Source: Chara braunii (lineage: Eukaryota; Streptophyta; Charophyceae; Charales; Characeae). Taken from it: a DNA stretch of 24,077 bases. The notes below the pieces were generated by a model. The model saw only the letters and a program-made list of their open reading frames with translations. It was not told where the DNA came from and did not search any database. This document shows, piece after piece, positions 8,899 to 17,007 of this stretch. The stretch spans positions 336,493 to 360,569 of the forward strand of contig BFEA01000693.1 in NCBI GenBank assembly GCA_003427395.1, given 5' to 3'. Position numbers and translations under genes: made by a program. Numbering within the stretch: the stretch's first letter is position 1; each line of letters starts with the position of its first letter.

Positions 8899-8911
8899 CA
8901 TCAGCGTGGAC

Positions 8912-9606
8912 ATGCTGAGTCGTGGCCAGTGTGCCATCAGCATTGGTTGGGACGTGGTCAGTGTGCCGCCAACCGCGGGATCATTATGTGCTGGGATATG
9001 GCCAGTGTGCCGCCAGCTTCAGACGATGACGATATGCTGGGACGTGGACAGTGTTGCCGCCAACTACAGATGATGATGATATGCTGTGACGTGGACAGTG
9101 TGCCGCCAACTTCAGATAATGATGATATGCTGAGACGTGGACAGTGTGCCGCCAGCTACAGACGATGATTATATGCTGCGACGTGGACAGTGTTGCCGCC
9201 AGCTACTGATGATGATGACATGCTGGGACGTGGACAGTGTGCCGCCAGCTACAGACGATGACGATATGCTGGGACGTGGACAGTGTTGCCGCCAGCTACA
9301 GATGATGATGATATGCTGGGACGTGGACAGTGTGCTGCCAACTACTGATGATGATATGCTGGGACGTGGACAGTGTTGCCGCCAGCTACTAATGATGATT
9401 ATGTGCTGGGACGTGGACAGTGTTGTCGCCAGCTACTGATGATGATTATATGCTGGGACGTCGTCAGTGAGTCGCCGGCTATGGATGATGATGTGCTGGG
9501 ACGTGGACAGTGTGCTGCCAGCTATTGATGATGATTATGTGCTGGGACGTGGCCAGTGAGCCGCCAGCTGTAGATGATGATTATACGCTGGGACGTGGCC
9601 CGTATG
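8912..9606 (+). repeat. 47-bp minisatellite, about 16 copies
   Basis: Units of 46-47 bases follow one another from shortly after the integrase stop. Each contains GCTGGGACGTGGACAGTG, GCCGCCAGCTAC and a GATGATGAT stretch. Later copies carry small deletions in the GAT stretch, and the first two and last copies are the most diverged. Because 47 is not a multiple of three, the short ORFs crossing it (phrases such as MLGRGQCCRQL) are a consequence of the repeat and not genes. Confidence 0.95.
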
Positions 9607-10689
9607 CCGCCAGCTGCAGCCGACAGTCGGCTTGCTATGATTATGGTATGATTTCGGATGCCGGAGCTGGATACAAGTGGCCTGTAATGGCTCGGCTCAA
9701 TGGTGGACTTATGTGTCTGTCGGGCCCAGATTGGCCCCAGTTTTGTATGGATGTAAGTTAAAATTTTAAATTTCAGTTCATTGCATTGTATCTAGTTTGT
9801 CACGTGTCAGTCCTGAGATATGCCTGGGGGATTGGGAGACATTTCTTGGGATTTCAGTTCTTGCCTCTTATTGTATTTTATTAGTCTGCATGACATTGTA
9901 GAATGGATGGCTGTGGGATAATGTGAAAATATGTTTTCTTCCTCTCATAAGTCAGCGCTCAATTGATGGGGCAACCTCCTAGTACGATAGCGTAAGGAGG
10001 ATTGCTTAGCATCATCTGACACAAGTTGATTGGTTATTCCTGAAAGATGGTGGTACTTAACCTAGTGAAGTGTTCCAGTGGCAAGGGACTCAGCATCATC
10101 GGATGGGGTTTCTCTCCATATGGGCCCTCGCGGTTAGGCACTACCGAGCTCTGAAGGGATAGGTAGTCAGTCATGTGTTATAGTCGATGGAGTGATCTGT
10201 CCGATTTTGTGGTCGGGGCGAAGATCACTCAGCATCGCAGCGGTTTGGAGCTTGCTGCATTCTTCTTGATGGAAGGAGTGATCTCATTGCAGCAGCCGAA
10301 TTCTCGCAACGGTTCACTGGCGAGAATTTAACCACAGTGGCGTCCCCTGCGGTGTCAGCACTTATGTCCTTCATGAAGAGGCAAAGAGTTTCAACTGCAC
10401 CTCTTGAGCAAGAGATGATTCCCTGAAGCAGGTTCTCATAGGTCAAGAGGCTAACTGGGTTGACGCGGCGTCCGAGCCATCGCGGCTGATAGCCTCTAAC
10501 CCTCGGGTGGTTAGCCGTTCCCGGGTCACCGCGTGGTGACCTGGTCCGCTTGCTCGAAAGGAAGGAGGCATCCTGAGCCTCTCCCAGTCTAAATCCGACA
10601 ATTGGGTGATCAAGGTGGTAGACTCCTACTATCACTACGATCGGGCTGTCTCTAGGGAGCCATGTGCTCACGTGCGCTCATGATCTGTA
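9607..10689 (+). other. Non-coding 3' region with several perfect hairpins
   Basis: No supported gene. Perfect inverted repeats are frequent: CCTCCT/AGGAGG (9975-10000), AGTGATCT/AGATCACT with an inner CCGA/TCGG (10191-10229), AATTCTCG/CGAGAATT (10299-10328), CTCTT/AAGAG (10401-10414), GAGGCTA/TAGCCTC (10447-10496), CTAACC/GGTTAG (10496-10514) and GGTCACC/GGTGACC (10524-10541). This would be the 3' untranslated region of the element or the start of its 3' LTR. No polypurine tract or LTR start could be recognised. Confidence 0.5.
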
Positions 10690-10865
10690 TTGCTATTTGA
10701 GCACGCGCCCATGCACGTCCAGGCTCGGTATTGCAGTGAGAGTGCGCGCCCATGCGAACCCGAGTTAAATATAGCCATTTGAGTGCGCCCCCATGAGAGT
10801 CCACGCTTGGTATTGCTCCATGAGTGCGTCCGGGCTCGAGTAGGCTATACGAGTGCGTTCTCTGA
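10690..10865 (+). repeat. Short tandem repeats of roughly 42 bp, about four copies
   Basis: The phrases GAGTGCGCGCCCATG, GTCCACGCTTGGTATTGC and close variants recur in order at spacings of about 40-45 bases. The copies are diverged and the last is shortened. No coding potential. Confidence 0.6.
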
Positions 10866-10886
10866 TAATTCTAGGACGCGTGTCCG

Positions 10887-11078
10887 GCCGATATGATGGT
10901 CGGGGATGCGTGTCCAGCGAGTGTGATTAGTCTTGAGGACGTGACTGGATGCCTCTGATGATATGATTAGCCCCCAAATCCNGCCGATATGATGGTCGGG
11001 GATGCGTGTCCAGCGAGTGTGATTAGTCTTGAGGACGTGACTGGATGCCTCTGATGATATGATTAGCCCCCAAATCCN
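10887..11078 (+). repeat. Exact 96-bp tandem duplication, each copy ending in N
   Basis: 10887-10982 and 10983-11078 are identical, each starting GCCGATATGATGG and ending CAAATCC plus an ambiguous base. Perfect identity in a region of diverged repeats, with an N at the same place in both, suggests an assembly join rather than a biological duplication. A recent real duplication is the alternative. Confidence 0.85.
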
Positions 11079-11332
11079 GTTGATTTGATTTCTTACTGAT
11101 CAGTCTCTGCATGGACGATATTCATATCAGACCCTGTGCGGACGGTATTTTTCCTGCACACATGATATCAGGGCGGTCCGGTTTGCACGCGCAGTATTTT
11201 GCAACTGGCCTCTGCATAGATAATATCTTGATGATCAGTCCCTCTCAGNGACGATACTTGCAGTTCAGTCCTCATGTTCTAGTCCACTTGCTGCAAAGAT
11301 GTTCGTATGATGTTGCTATGCTGAGCTGCTGA
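11079..11332 (+). other. Unassigned sequence between repeats
   Basis: No recognisable gene. A 73-codon frame crosses it and one N, but shows no motif. Confidence 0.4.
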
Positions 11333-11655
11333 GTTGCTGTTCAGCCGGGCCCACTCATGCGGGCCCCTATACCGAGTTGTTGCTGTTCAGGCGGGCCCAT
11401 TCAGGCGGGCCCCTATATCGAGTTGCTGCTGATCATCCGGGCCCATTCAGGCAGGCCCCTATATCGAGTTGTTGCTGTTCAGGCAGGCCCATTCCGGCGG
11501 GCCCCTATATCGAGTTGTTGCTGATCAGCCGGGCCCATTCAGGCAGACCCCTATCTCGAGTTGTTGCTGTTCAGCTGGGCCCATTCAGGCAGGCTCCTAT
11601 ACTGAGTTGATTGTTGTTCAGCCGGGCCCATTCAGGCGGACCCCTACATTGAGCT
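11333..11655 (+). repeat. 46-bp minisatellite with GGGCCC pairs, about seven copies
   Basis: Each unit contains GAGTTGTTGCTGTTCAG, GGGCCCATTCAGG and a second GGGCCC or GGCCC followed by CTATATC. The two GGGCCC blocks can pair with each other, giving a small hairpin per unit. Unit sequence is unrelated to the 47-bp minisatellite at 8912-9606. Confidence 0.9.
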
Positions 11656-11855
11656 GGTTGCCACCAGTTTGGCTTGAGAGTCTATTAAGGTGCTGTCCTC
11701 TTTGACCCTATCGAGTTGGGTTACTCTCCTGGGCTATTGATATCCCCCTCATCTCCAGGACATCATTGCTTGGCATAGCAGCTTGCCANGGGCATTCTAT
11801 ATTATTTTGCAGATTGGTCAAGNTGGCTTCTCAACATGAGACAACCCCTACATGA

Positions 11856-12323
11856 GGTAAGCTGGTTGAGAAGTTCTGCTATCGANACATTGGGCATCAN
11901 AGCTTCGTCATTCGGGCCAATGAGTCTCCCACATCGAGGTACACATTGGTGATCACTTATCACGTGAGAGATGCTGGGCAGCGAGTGAAGGGAACCACCT
12001 ATGACCNGATTGCTGACTATATCTTCCGCAGGGAGAGCTACTGGAGGGAACACTGGTTACATGTGGTGTTTCCCCAGATCCCCTTTGCACNAGGTGGTGC
12101 CCTCTATGACTTTGACNNCTGTAATCCTAAGNCGCTGAGCAGAGGTGGCAGCAAGGAAAANAGNNGTCAAGATAGGAGGATCAGGAGCGAGGTGGTCAGA
12201 TCCGNGATACCTATTACCACTTGTCTACAGAGGTCAGAGACGGACGGGTCAGACCAAGAGCCTTGCTGCGTGAGCGACGTTGACCTGGGGGACTATTTTG
12301 ACTGGGATACTCAAAGGGACTGA
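11856..12323 (+). CDS. Possible partial ORF of unknown function (contains N bases)
   Basis: A frame is open from after a TGA at 11853-11855 to the TGA at 12321-12323, about 155 codons, apart from codons containing N. The first two thirds looks protein-like: SFVIRANESPTSRYTLVITY, VRDAGQRVKG, SYWREHWLHVVFPQIPF. No ATG precedes it, so it may be an internal fragment or start upstream in another exon or frame. Isolated N bases (11886, 11900, 12007, 12092, 12117-12118 and others) weaken the call. Its position after pol would suit the third ORF seen in some Athila-type elements, but I see no signal peptide or membrane segment to support an envelope-like protein. Confidence 0.3.
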   Translation, partial: GKLVEKFCYRXIGHXSFVIRANESPTSRYTLVITYHVRDAGQRVKGTTYDXIADYIFRRESYWREHWLHVVFPQIPFAXGGALYDFDXCNPKXLSRGGSKEXXXQDRRIRSEVVRSXIPITTCLQRSETDGSDQEPCCVSDVDLGDYFDWDTQRD

Positions 12324-12453
12324 GTACGCTTGAGTTTGGAGCAGGCCCAGAGCATCTTATGACATTGGTTGTCGGAGTGAGACGCAGGCGGAAGGCAGCC
12401 CTACGACGGGTTGGTTATCTCTTGGCACGATATTTGCTTGAGGGTGATTGATT

Positions 12454-12566
12454 TGGACATTACATGTCAGGAGTACCCAGGTCAGAGGAGGTAGTCGGCC
12501 CTTCAAGGGGGAAGGGACCAGTCCCATATCTTGGGGATGGCTACAGCCATTTGGTGGGAGCAGACT
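12454..12566 (+). repeat. 113-bp segment duplicated around an adapter (copy 1)
   Basis: The same segment recurs at 12609-12721 with about two mismatches, offset by 155 bases. The adapter at 12567-12604 sits between the copies. This is best explained by an assembler joining both ends of a mate-pair fragment through the adapter, possibly over two real repeat copies in the genome. Confidence 0.85.
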
Positions 12567-12604
12567 CTGTCTCTTATACACATCTAGATGTGTATAAGAG
12601 ACAG
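12567..12604. other. Nextera mate-pair junction adapter (artefact)
   Basis: This 38-base perfect palindrome begins CTGTCTCTTATACACATCT and continues with its exact reverse complement. It is two Tn5 mosaic ends joined head to head, the known junction adapter of Nextera mate-pair libraries. Its translation gives the well-known contaminant peptide VSYTHLDVYKRQ. It is not genomic sequence. Confidence 0.98.
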
Positions 12605-12608
12605 GACA

Positions 12609-12930
12609 TGGACATTACATGTCAGGAGTACCCAGGTCAAAGGAGGTAGTCGGTCCTTCAAGGGGGAAGGGACCAGTCCCATATCTTGGGGATGGCTACA
12701 GCCATTTGGTGGGAGCAGACTTCGTCATACAGGCTTTTTGGAAGCCTCTCTATGGAGACCGTTTTCTGGAGGTTTCATATGACTACATCTACGGCAAGGG
12801 GCGGATCGAGATCTTGATTGGTGCCACTGACAGCATTTCCCTCGCTGAGGAGTTGTACCTTCGGAGCGTTGCAGACGAGGAGATGGCCAGATGTATAGCA
12901 TATATCAGCAAGATCGATCCTACGGCATGA
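12609..12930 (+). CDS. Possible ORF fragment after the adapter, unknown
   Basis: ATG 12619 to TGA 12928-12930 gives 103 codons. The first third lies in the duplicated segment (12609-12721). The rest reads FWKPLYGDRFLEVSYDYIYG and AEELYLRSVADEEMARCIAY, protein-like, with a hydrophobic-acidic pattern suggesting a folded domain. It cannot be connected safely to the ORF at 11856-12323 because of the adapter. No family recognised. Confidence 0.3.
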
Positions 12931-12949
12931 TGCATGTCGTGTAATGCAT

Positions 12950-12987
12950 CTGTCTCTTATACACATCTAGATGTGTATAAGAGACAG
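12950..12987. other. Second Nextera mate-pair junction adapter (artefact)
   Basis: Identical 38-base palindrome to the one at 12567-12604. The LTR copy begins at the very next base, in the middle of sequence that is continuous at position 63, so the join between the preceding ORF region and the LTR is not trustworthy. Confidence 0.98.
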
Positions 12988-13227
12988 CCTTTATACGGGG
13001 TCAGGTGCAGGCGATAAAACCGAATGCCTCACTCTAAGCCGTGTCGCCGCTGGCAGGAGGGATAACCCTGACTACTCGACTGTGTGACAAAGGTTGCCTA
13101 TGAATGCAGTTCTAATTTCCCTAAAACTCTCTAAAATCCTGCGTGACAGTCTGCCAGTCCACCAACCCACCGCACTCGGCCCGGCGAGGGACATCGAACC
13201 AGATCTTGGAGCGGAGGGGGCGCAACA
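12988..13227 (+). repeat. LTR 3' end, second copy (3' LTR or solo LTR)
   Basis: Matches 63-298 closely, with a 4-base insertion (CAGTCTGCCAGTCC against CAGCCAATCC). It ends in CA at 13227 and is followed by unrelated sequence with no primer site, as expected for a 3' LTR or solo LTR next to flanking DNA. The upstream part of the LTR is cut off by the adapter. Confidence 0.8.
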
Positions 13228-14287
13228 GCGTGTGATTCTTTTGATTGAGTGGGCGGTCGGGGTAGCCGACCGACCCAGACCGGGTTACGAGTTCGGTTAG
13301 GGGGTGAAAGCTCGTTTTTTGGGTGGCGGCGCGCAAGCAGTCGCACAAGACGGCCGTACTACGGGATGGTGGGCCGACGCGGGTACCTAAGGACTAAGTA
13401 CAAAAGGGAGTTGAAAGAAGTGACCAAGGCGGCATCTTGGCCTGGAGCGTCGGGCAGTACCACCTTATATGGGAAGCCGCCCCTGCTAATCATAGGCTTG
13501 GGCTTAGCCCTATTGGTTACAGTATCGGACTGGTATGCAGTGGACGCAGGGTTCGAGGCCAACAGCACGCAGTAGAGGAGCGGAGGAGCGCAGCGGAGAG
13601 GCTTGAGGGGTTGATAGGCCTATGGGACTATCCCCCTCGCCTTTTTCAGCTATGGGGGTCGCGGTCTCCGCCCGATTGCTGCACATTTTGCGGGGTCTCA
13701 TATACCAATCTGTGTATGATTTATCTATATCAAAGTCTTGTTACTATCTCCTTTTTGCGCTCGTATGGGGGCGCGAAGGCCGTGGTGGGCACATCCATGA
13801 GCTGTTGAAATGCAGATCGGCGCTTGATGACGTAACTGGTGGGTGAAGCCAGCCGACTTGTCTGGGGCCGGCTGCCTTCGCAGCCCAGGCAGGGTCCTCT
13901 GTTAAGGACGGAACAGTGCCGAGGTGACCGGCCTGGCCTCTGCATAAGGACGGCGCATAAAAGTCCGGAATGAATCCGGACGCGGACTGCGCCAGGTACG
14001 AACAGGCCAGCGGGGGTAAGGCGAGGGGAGTTCGGGGAGAACCCAGACGAGAGACAGACCGGGTGCATGTAAAAAAAAAGGTTGTATAGTCTCGGGTATC
14101 GGCCCGGGCGTAGTCCGTTGGAGCGCCCGTCAAAAGTGGTAATACGTCGAGATCTGTTTGGGCCCTGTATAAGTTGGAAGAACCCGGACGCAGATCGCGC
14201 CTGGTACGTACGAAAAAGGGAGCCCGTGGAGGGACCCGACTGACAGTTGTTTGCTGGGGTGGCCAAGAAGCGCCAGCCTGGCCCCGG
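13228..14287 (+). other. GC-rich flank without a convincing gene
   Basis: The sequence is GC-rich with small hairpins, for example GGTCGG/CCGACC at 13255-13271. An ORF at 13249-13575 has a hydrophobic stretch (LLIIGLGLALLV) but no other support. Short internal repeats such as CCTCTGTTAAGGACGG and CCTCTGCATAAGGACGG, and GGACGCGGACTGCGCC and GGACGCAGATCGCGCC, hint at old duplications. Confidence 0.4.
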
Positions 14288-14372
14288 GTCCTTCGGCGCA
14301 TCTGTTGAAATTAGAACAATATAGGGAAGATTAGCGCGGCCCCTGCGCAAGGTCCACATGTATAGAGCCCGA
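14288..14372 (+). ncRNA. U6 snRNA-like sequence, copy 1 (probable pseudogene)
   Basis: The order of blocks follows plant U6: a TCCTTCGG 5' stem-loop, GAAATTAGAACAATA, then GAAGATTAGC, then GGCCCCTGCGCAAGG. The ACAGAGA box, which contacts the 5' splice site in the spliceosome, reads ATAGGGA, and the 3' part after the GCGCAAGG block diverges. No T run or upstream TATA element is visible. These changes make a decayed copy most likely. Same strand as copy 2, about 410 bases upstream. Confidence 0.65.
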
Positions 14373-14698
14373 AAGGGGGGCCAGACCCATGAGGGAAGAG
14401 CTAAGCGGGTGGGGCGAATCGTCCGTGGGAAAAATCTGAGTGCGGAAAAGAAAATCTACGTAGCCAAGGAGAGCAAATCCTTATAGGAAAATCCGATTTT
14501 CAGAAAGGCGGTGCGGAGTTGCTGACAAGGCGGGGTGATATCGGGGAGGTTCGCATGGTCAACCACGGAGGAGTGGCGATCGTAGCTAGAAGGCCCGGGG
14601 CTGAATCCGGGTGGGAACCGTGGCAGGCGCATGTGGGGGAGGTAAAGGAAAGGACTGTGTGGCCCTTGGTGCGGCCGCGGGGCGCTGCCACAGGCAGA
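14373..14698 (+). other. GC-rich spacer between the U6-like copies
   Basis: No gene or clear repeat. There is no TATA box at the usual -30 position for a plant U6 promoter and no recognisable upstream sequence element. Confidence 0.4.
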
Positions 14699-14812
14699 AG
14701 CCCTTCGGGACATTCGTAAAAATTGGAACGATACAGAGAAGATTTGCATGGCCCTTGCGAGCAGACCGACGCGTATAAGTCGGAGAGCGCTCTCCCATTG
14801 CCCGTTTTTTTT
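14699..14812 (+). ncRNA. U6 snRNA-like sequence, copy 2, followed by T8
   Basis: CCCTTCGGGACATTCG is the 5' stem-loop, followed by AAAATTGGAACGATACAGAG, identical to the plant U6 core, with an intact ACAGAGA box. The catalytic AGC triad reads TGC, and the GCGCAAGGATGACACG block is disrupted (GCGAGCAGACCGACGCG). The later part keeps CGCGTATAAGTCG, resembling CGCATAAATCG. A run of eight T at 14805-14812, at about the expected distance, could terminate Pol III. It is more complete than copy 1 but probably a pseudogene because of the triad change and lack of an obvious promoter. Confidence 0.7.
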
Positions 14813-16560
14813 GCTTTGTCCGCCCGGGTACCTTTCTCAACTTGGCCTTCGGAGAAGCCGATCGTAGTGCGTTGATCCGACGGTGGGTGCTGGGCCGGGT
14901 TGACGTCAACGAGCAGGGGATTGTAAGCATGGAGATGGCGGGTGCGAAAGGGGCGTAAGCGTGGCGCGGTAGGAAGGAGGTGGTTCGAGGTGCGCTGACC
15001 GGGTTTAGGTGGGGAAAGAAGCGACGTGGGGCTCTTCGACTATGGCGAGTCAAATGGTGAGGTTAGTTTGGACGTTAGATTAGTAGAAAGAAAGTTAATA
15101 GCGAAAGGAGTTGCGCTGAGGCTATGGACAAGGGGGGGTTAGGAGAGGGCGTTCCTACTCATTGGTAAGTGGAAGCTGGTGATCTGAGGGGCGGAGTTGG
15201 GACTCCTTGCCGTCACGAACGTGATGGCAACATCGGATTCGAAAGTACGGGGCTAGATCTCTCCGTGCAAATGTCGGGGGCTGTGCGGTGTGTAGACGGA
15301 CGAGCAAACAAGGCAACGATGCGCGTGTATCGGGCCGCAATCCAGCGGGCGATTCATTCGATTTTGTTCATCCCTCGATGGTAGTATCGTGAGGTCAGTC
15401 GCAAGGTGAAGATTTACCTGATTGGCGTGTGCGGGCTTCGAAAGCTACGCGTAGGGTATGGCAAAGTATCTTCCCGTGTTTTAGTGGAAGATCCATTCGG
15501 GCCTGCTCGTCCGAATGAAGACTGTGGCGGAGGAAGCCTGTCGTGGAATCGAAGTACTTGCCACGTGCTGCATACGGTTGTACCCGCCTTCGTTCTAGCA
15601 GAAGATACATCCGATTTTTTTTGCCCAGTGGACAATTATTGAGCGGGAGGTCCGTGTCGATTCTTTGCGTATCCTAGCGGCCAAGATAGCAGAGGCAGAC
15701 CATGCAAGGAGTGATTTACCTGGAGATCATCACGATGCCCGTCACTGGCAGATGATGAGACTGCAGGTCAAGCTGCTATGTTGCGGGTTACACAGTTGTC
15801 GGAGCGCTATTGCCCTGCCGACTGGAGACACAACGAGTTTACAGGCTACCTCCTGGCTGGTGCATTACTCGTAGCCGAAACGGAGAAGCTAGGCACGAGC
15901 CATCAAGATTTGCCGACGTTTCTGCTTGTCGTTACGCCGTTTGAACGGCTGATGGAAAGAGGGAGAGGGGAAGCTGCAGGTTGCATGCTTGATAGCCGGC
16001 TGATTCGCAAAGCCACGGGTGGCAGTGGCAGGGGTGTATACTCACCAGCAGGCAGGGGGGGGGCACGATCGCGAAGGTGTACTTAGCAGGCTTGCAGGTT
16101 CGGCTACTGGTCAGTACACTACCCACTCGTGGGTCGGGGGAGAGCGGAGCGGCCTGGAAAACTGCAGCGCTTTTGTTATCTTTTGTTGTGGGCCCTACAG
16201 TTTTCCATTGGCCAACTGTACTGCTGCTGCACTTGCTGGGCTCACCACAGATTGTTGCGGTGCATGGAGCATGGTTGTGCTGCACAGTGGAACTGCGGTG
16301 CTACCACGAGAGGTGAAGGTGTAGTGTGAGAAGGGGGGGCGGGCTGCAAGGAGAGGCCGTTATCACTGCTTGAAGGAGTGGGGGTGAAAGAGAAGTATTG
16401 CTGCGAACAGAAGGTTGTCAAAAGATTAATCTCGATAGTCTGACCTCGACATTGATCAAGTTGCGGCGTTCTTGGCCGCCATTGCCGGGCCCTCAGGCAC
16501 ACGAAGGCTTCAAGGCCCTCTCATGCGAGGTTGAGAGCACCTCCTCTTGGATCTGAGAGT
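14813..16560 (+). other. GC-rich region without a supported gene
   Basis: Several overlapping short frames on both strands but none with a recognisable domain. A hairpin GCCGTCAC/GTGATGGC lies at 15208-15227 and a T run at 15615-15622. Nothing else can be named. Confidence 0.4.
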
Positions 16561-17000
16561 TTGAATTTACTCTTTCTGTCTCTCTCTCACTCTAAGTCTC
16601 GTCCTTTGGTTCTGAGAAGAAGAAGGCAGACAGGGCTGTGACCCGTAGTCCGTGCCAAGGCCTTTGTGGGAGGTTTGCCCCACCGATTGCGGGAGCTCTG
16701 TCGGGACTCAGGAGGAGTCCTGGAGGCAGGGAATTGAGTGGTAACCTCCCGACTCCTTTTATAAACCCAGTTATAACCCTTATCTGTATATCTTTCTATG
16801 GTTGACTGAAGGTATTGCGTGAATCCTGTATTTAATTCTGGTTTGACTTTCAGGACATAAGTCAGACTAAAGTAAGGGAATGTATGTGCAACCTCAGTTT
16901 CAGCTTCTTTGACTATGTGAAGGTAGATTTGTATCAGAAAGGAGGTTGCATCTGGGGGAAGGTTGGGAGGAAGGCAGTATTGTATGCAGACTGATTGGGT
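16561..17000 (+). other. CT-rich then TATA-containing sequence, no gene
   Basis: A CT-rich tract near 16575-16595 is followed by CTTTTATAAACCCAG at about 16756, a TATA-like box. The 159-codon minus-strand frame across 16587-17066 has no recognisable domain. This may be part of another LTR, because structured repeats follow, but no boundary is visible. Confidence 0.35.
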
Positions 17001-17007
17001 TGTTAAG

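Larger units (their letters stand above)
1..13227 (+). mobile_element. Degraded Ty3/gypsy LTR retrotransposon (tentative full span)
   Basis: The order LTR end, primer-binding site, extra ORFs, gag, protease, RT, RNase H, integrase is on one strand, and a second copy of the LTR 3' end lies at 12988-13227. Integrase downstream of RNase H places it in Ty3/gypsy rather than Ty1/copia, and no chromodomain is visible after integrase. The tRNA-Asp-type primer site and the extra coding capacity before gag recall the plant Athila/Tat side of the family. Two adapter junctions lie between integrase and the second LTR end, so whether both LTR ends belong to one insertion is unproven. The 5' end lies outside the window and the start of the 3' LTR could not be found. 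Many stops and frameshifts show it cannot move by itself. Confidence 0.6.

Noticed and set aside
8929-9761. Three plus-strand ORFs through the minisatellite
   Set aside because: They are products of the repeat, moving through all frames because the unit is not a multiple of three.
10225-10671. Minus-strand ORF of 148 codons
   Set aside because: It overlaps the hairpin-rich stretch, has no motif, and its composition is mixed as in chance frames.
8912-11655. CRISPR-like array
   Set aside because: The repeats are head-to-tail minisatellites without unique spacers, in a eukaryotic context.
12464-12649. ORF containing VSYTHLDVYKRQ
   Set aside because: The peptide is the translation of the mate-pair adapter.
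13249-13575. Plus-strand ORF with a hydrophobic stretch, possible membrane protein
   Set aside because: The rest is Arg/Gly-rich, no family is recognised, and the frame starts just after the LTR end with no supporting context.
13730-14359. Minus-strand ORF of 209 codons
   Set aside because: It is a GC-rich open frame with no domain. Its start resembles the ORF at 14586-15053 only because both read antisense through U6-like sequences.
14586-15053. Minus-strand ORF of 155 codons
   Set aside because: Same reason: its RKGHANLLCIV segment is the antisense of the U6 core, and the rest is Arg/Pro-rich as expected from GC-rich non-coding DNA.
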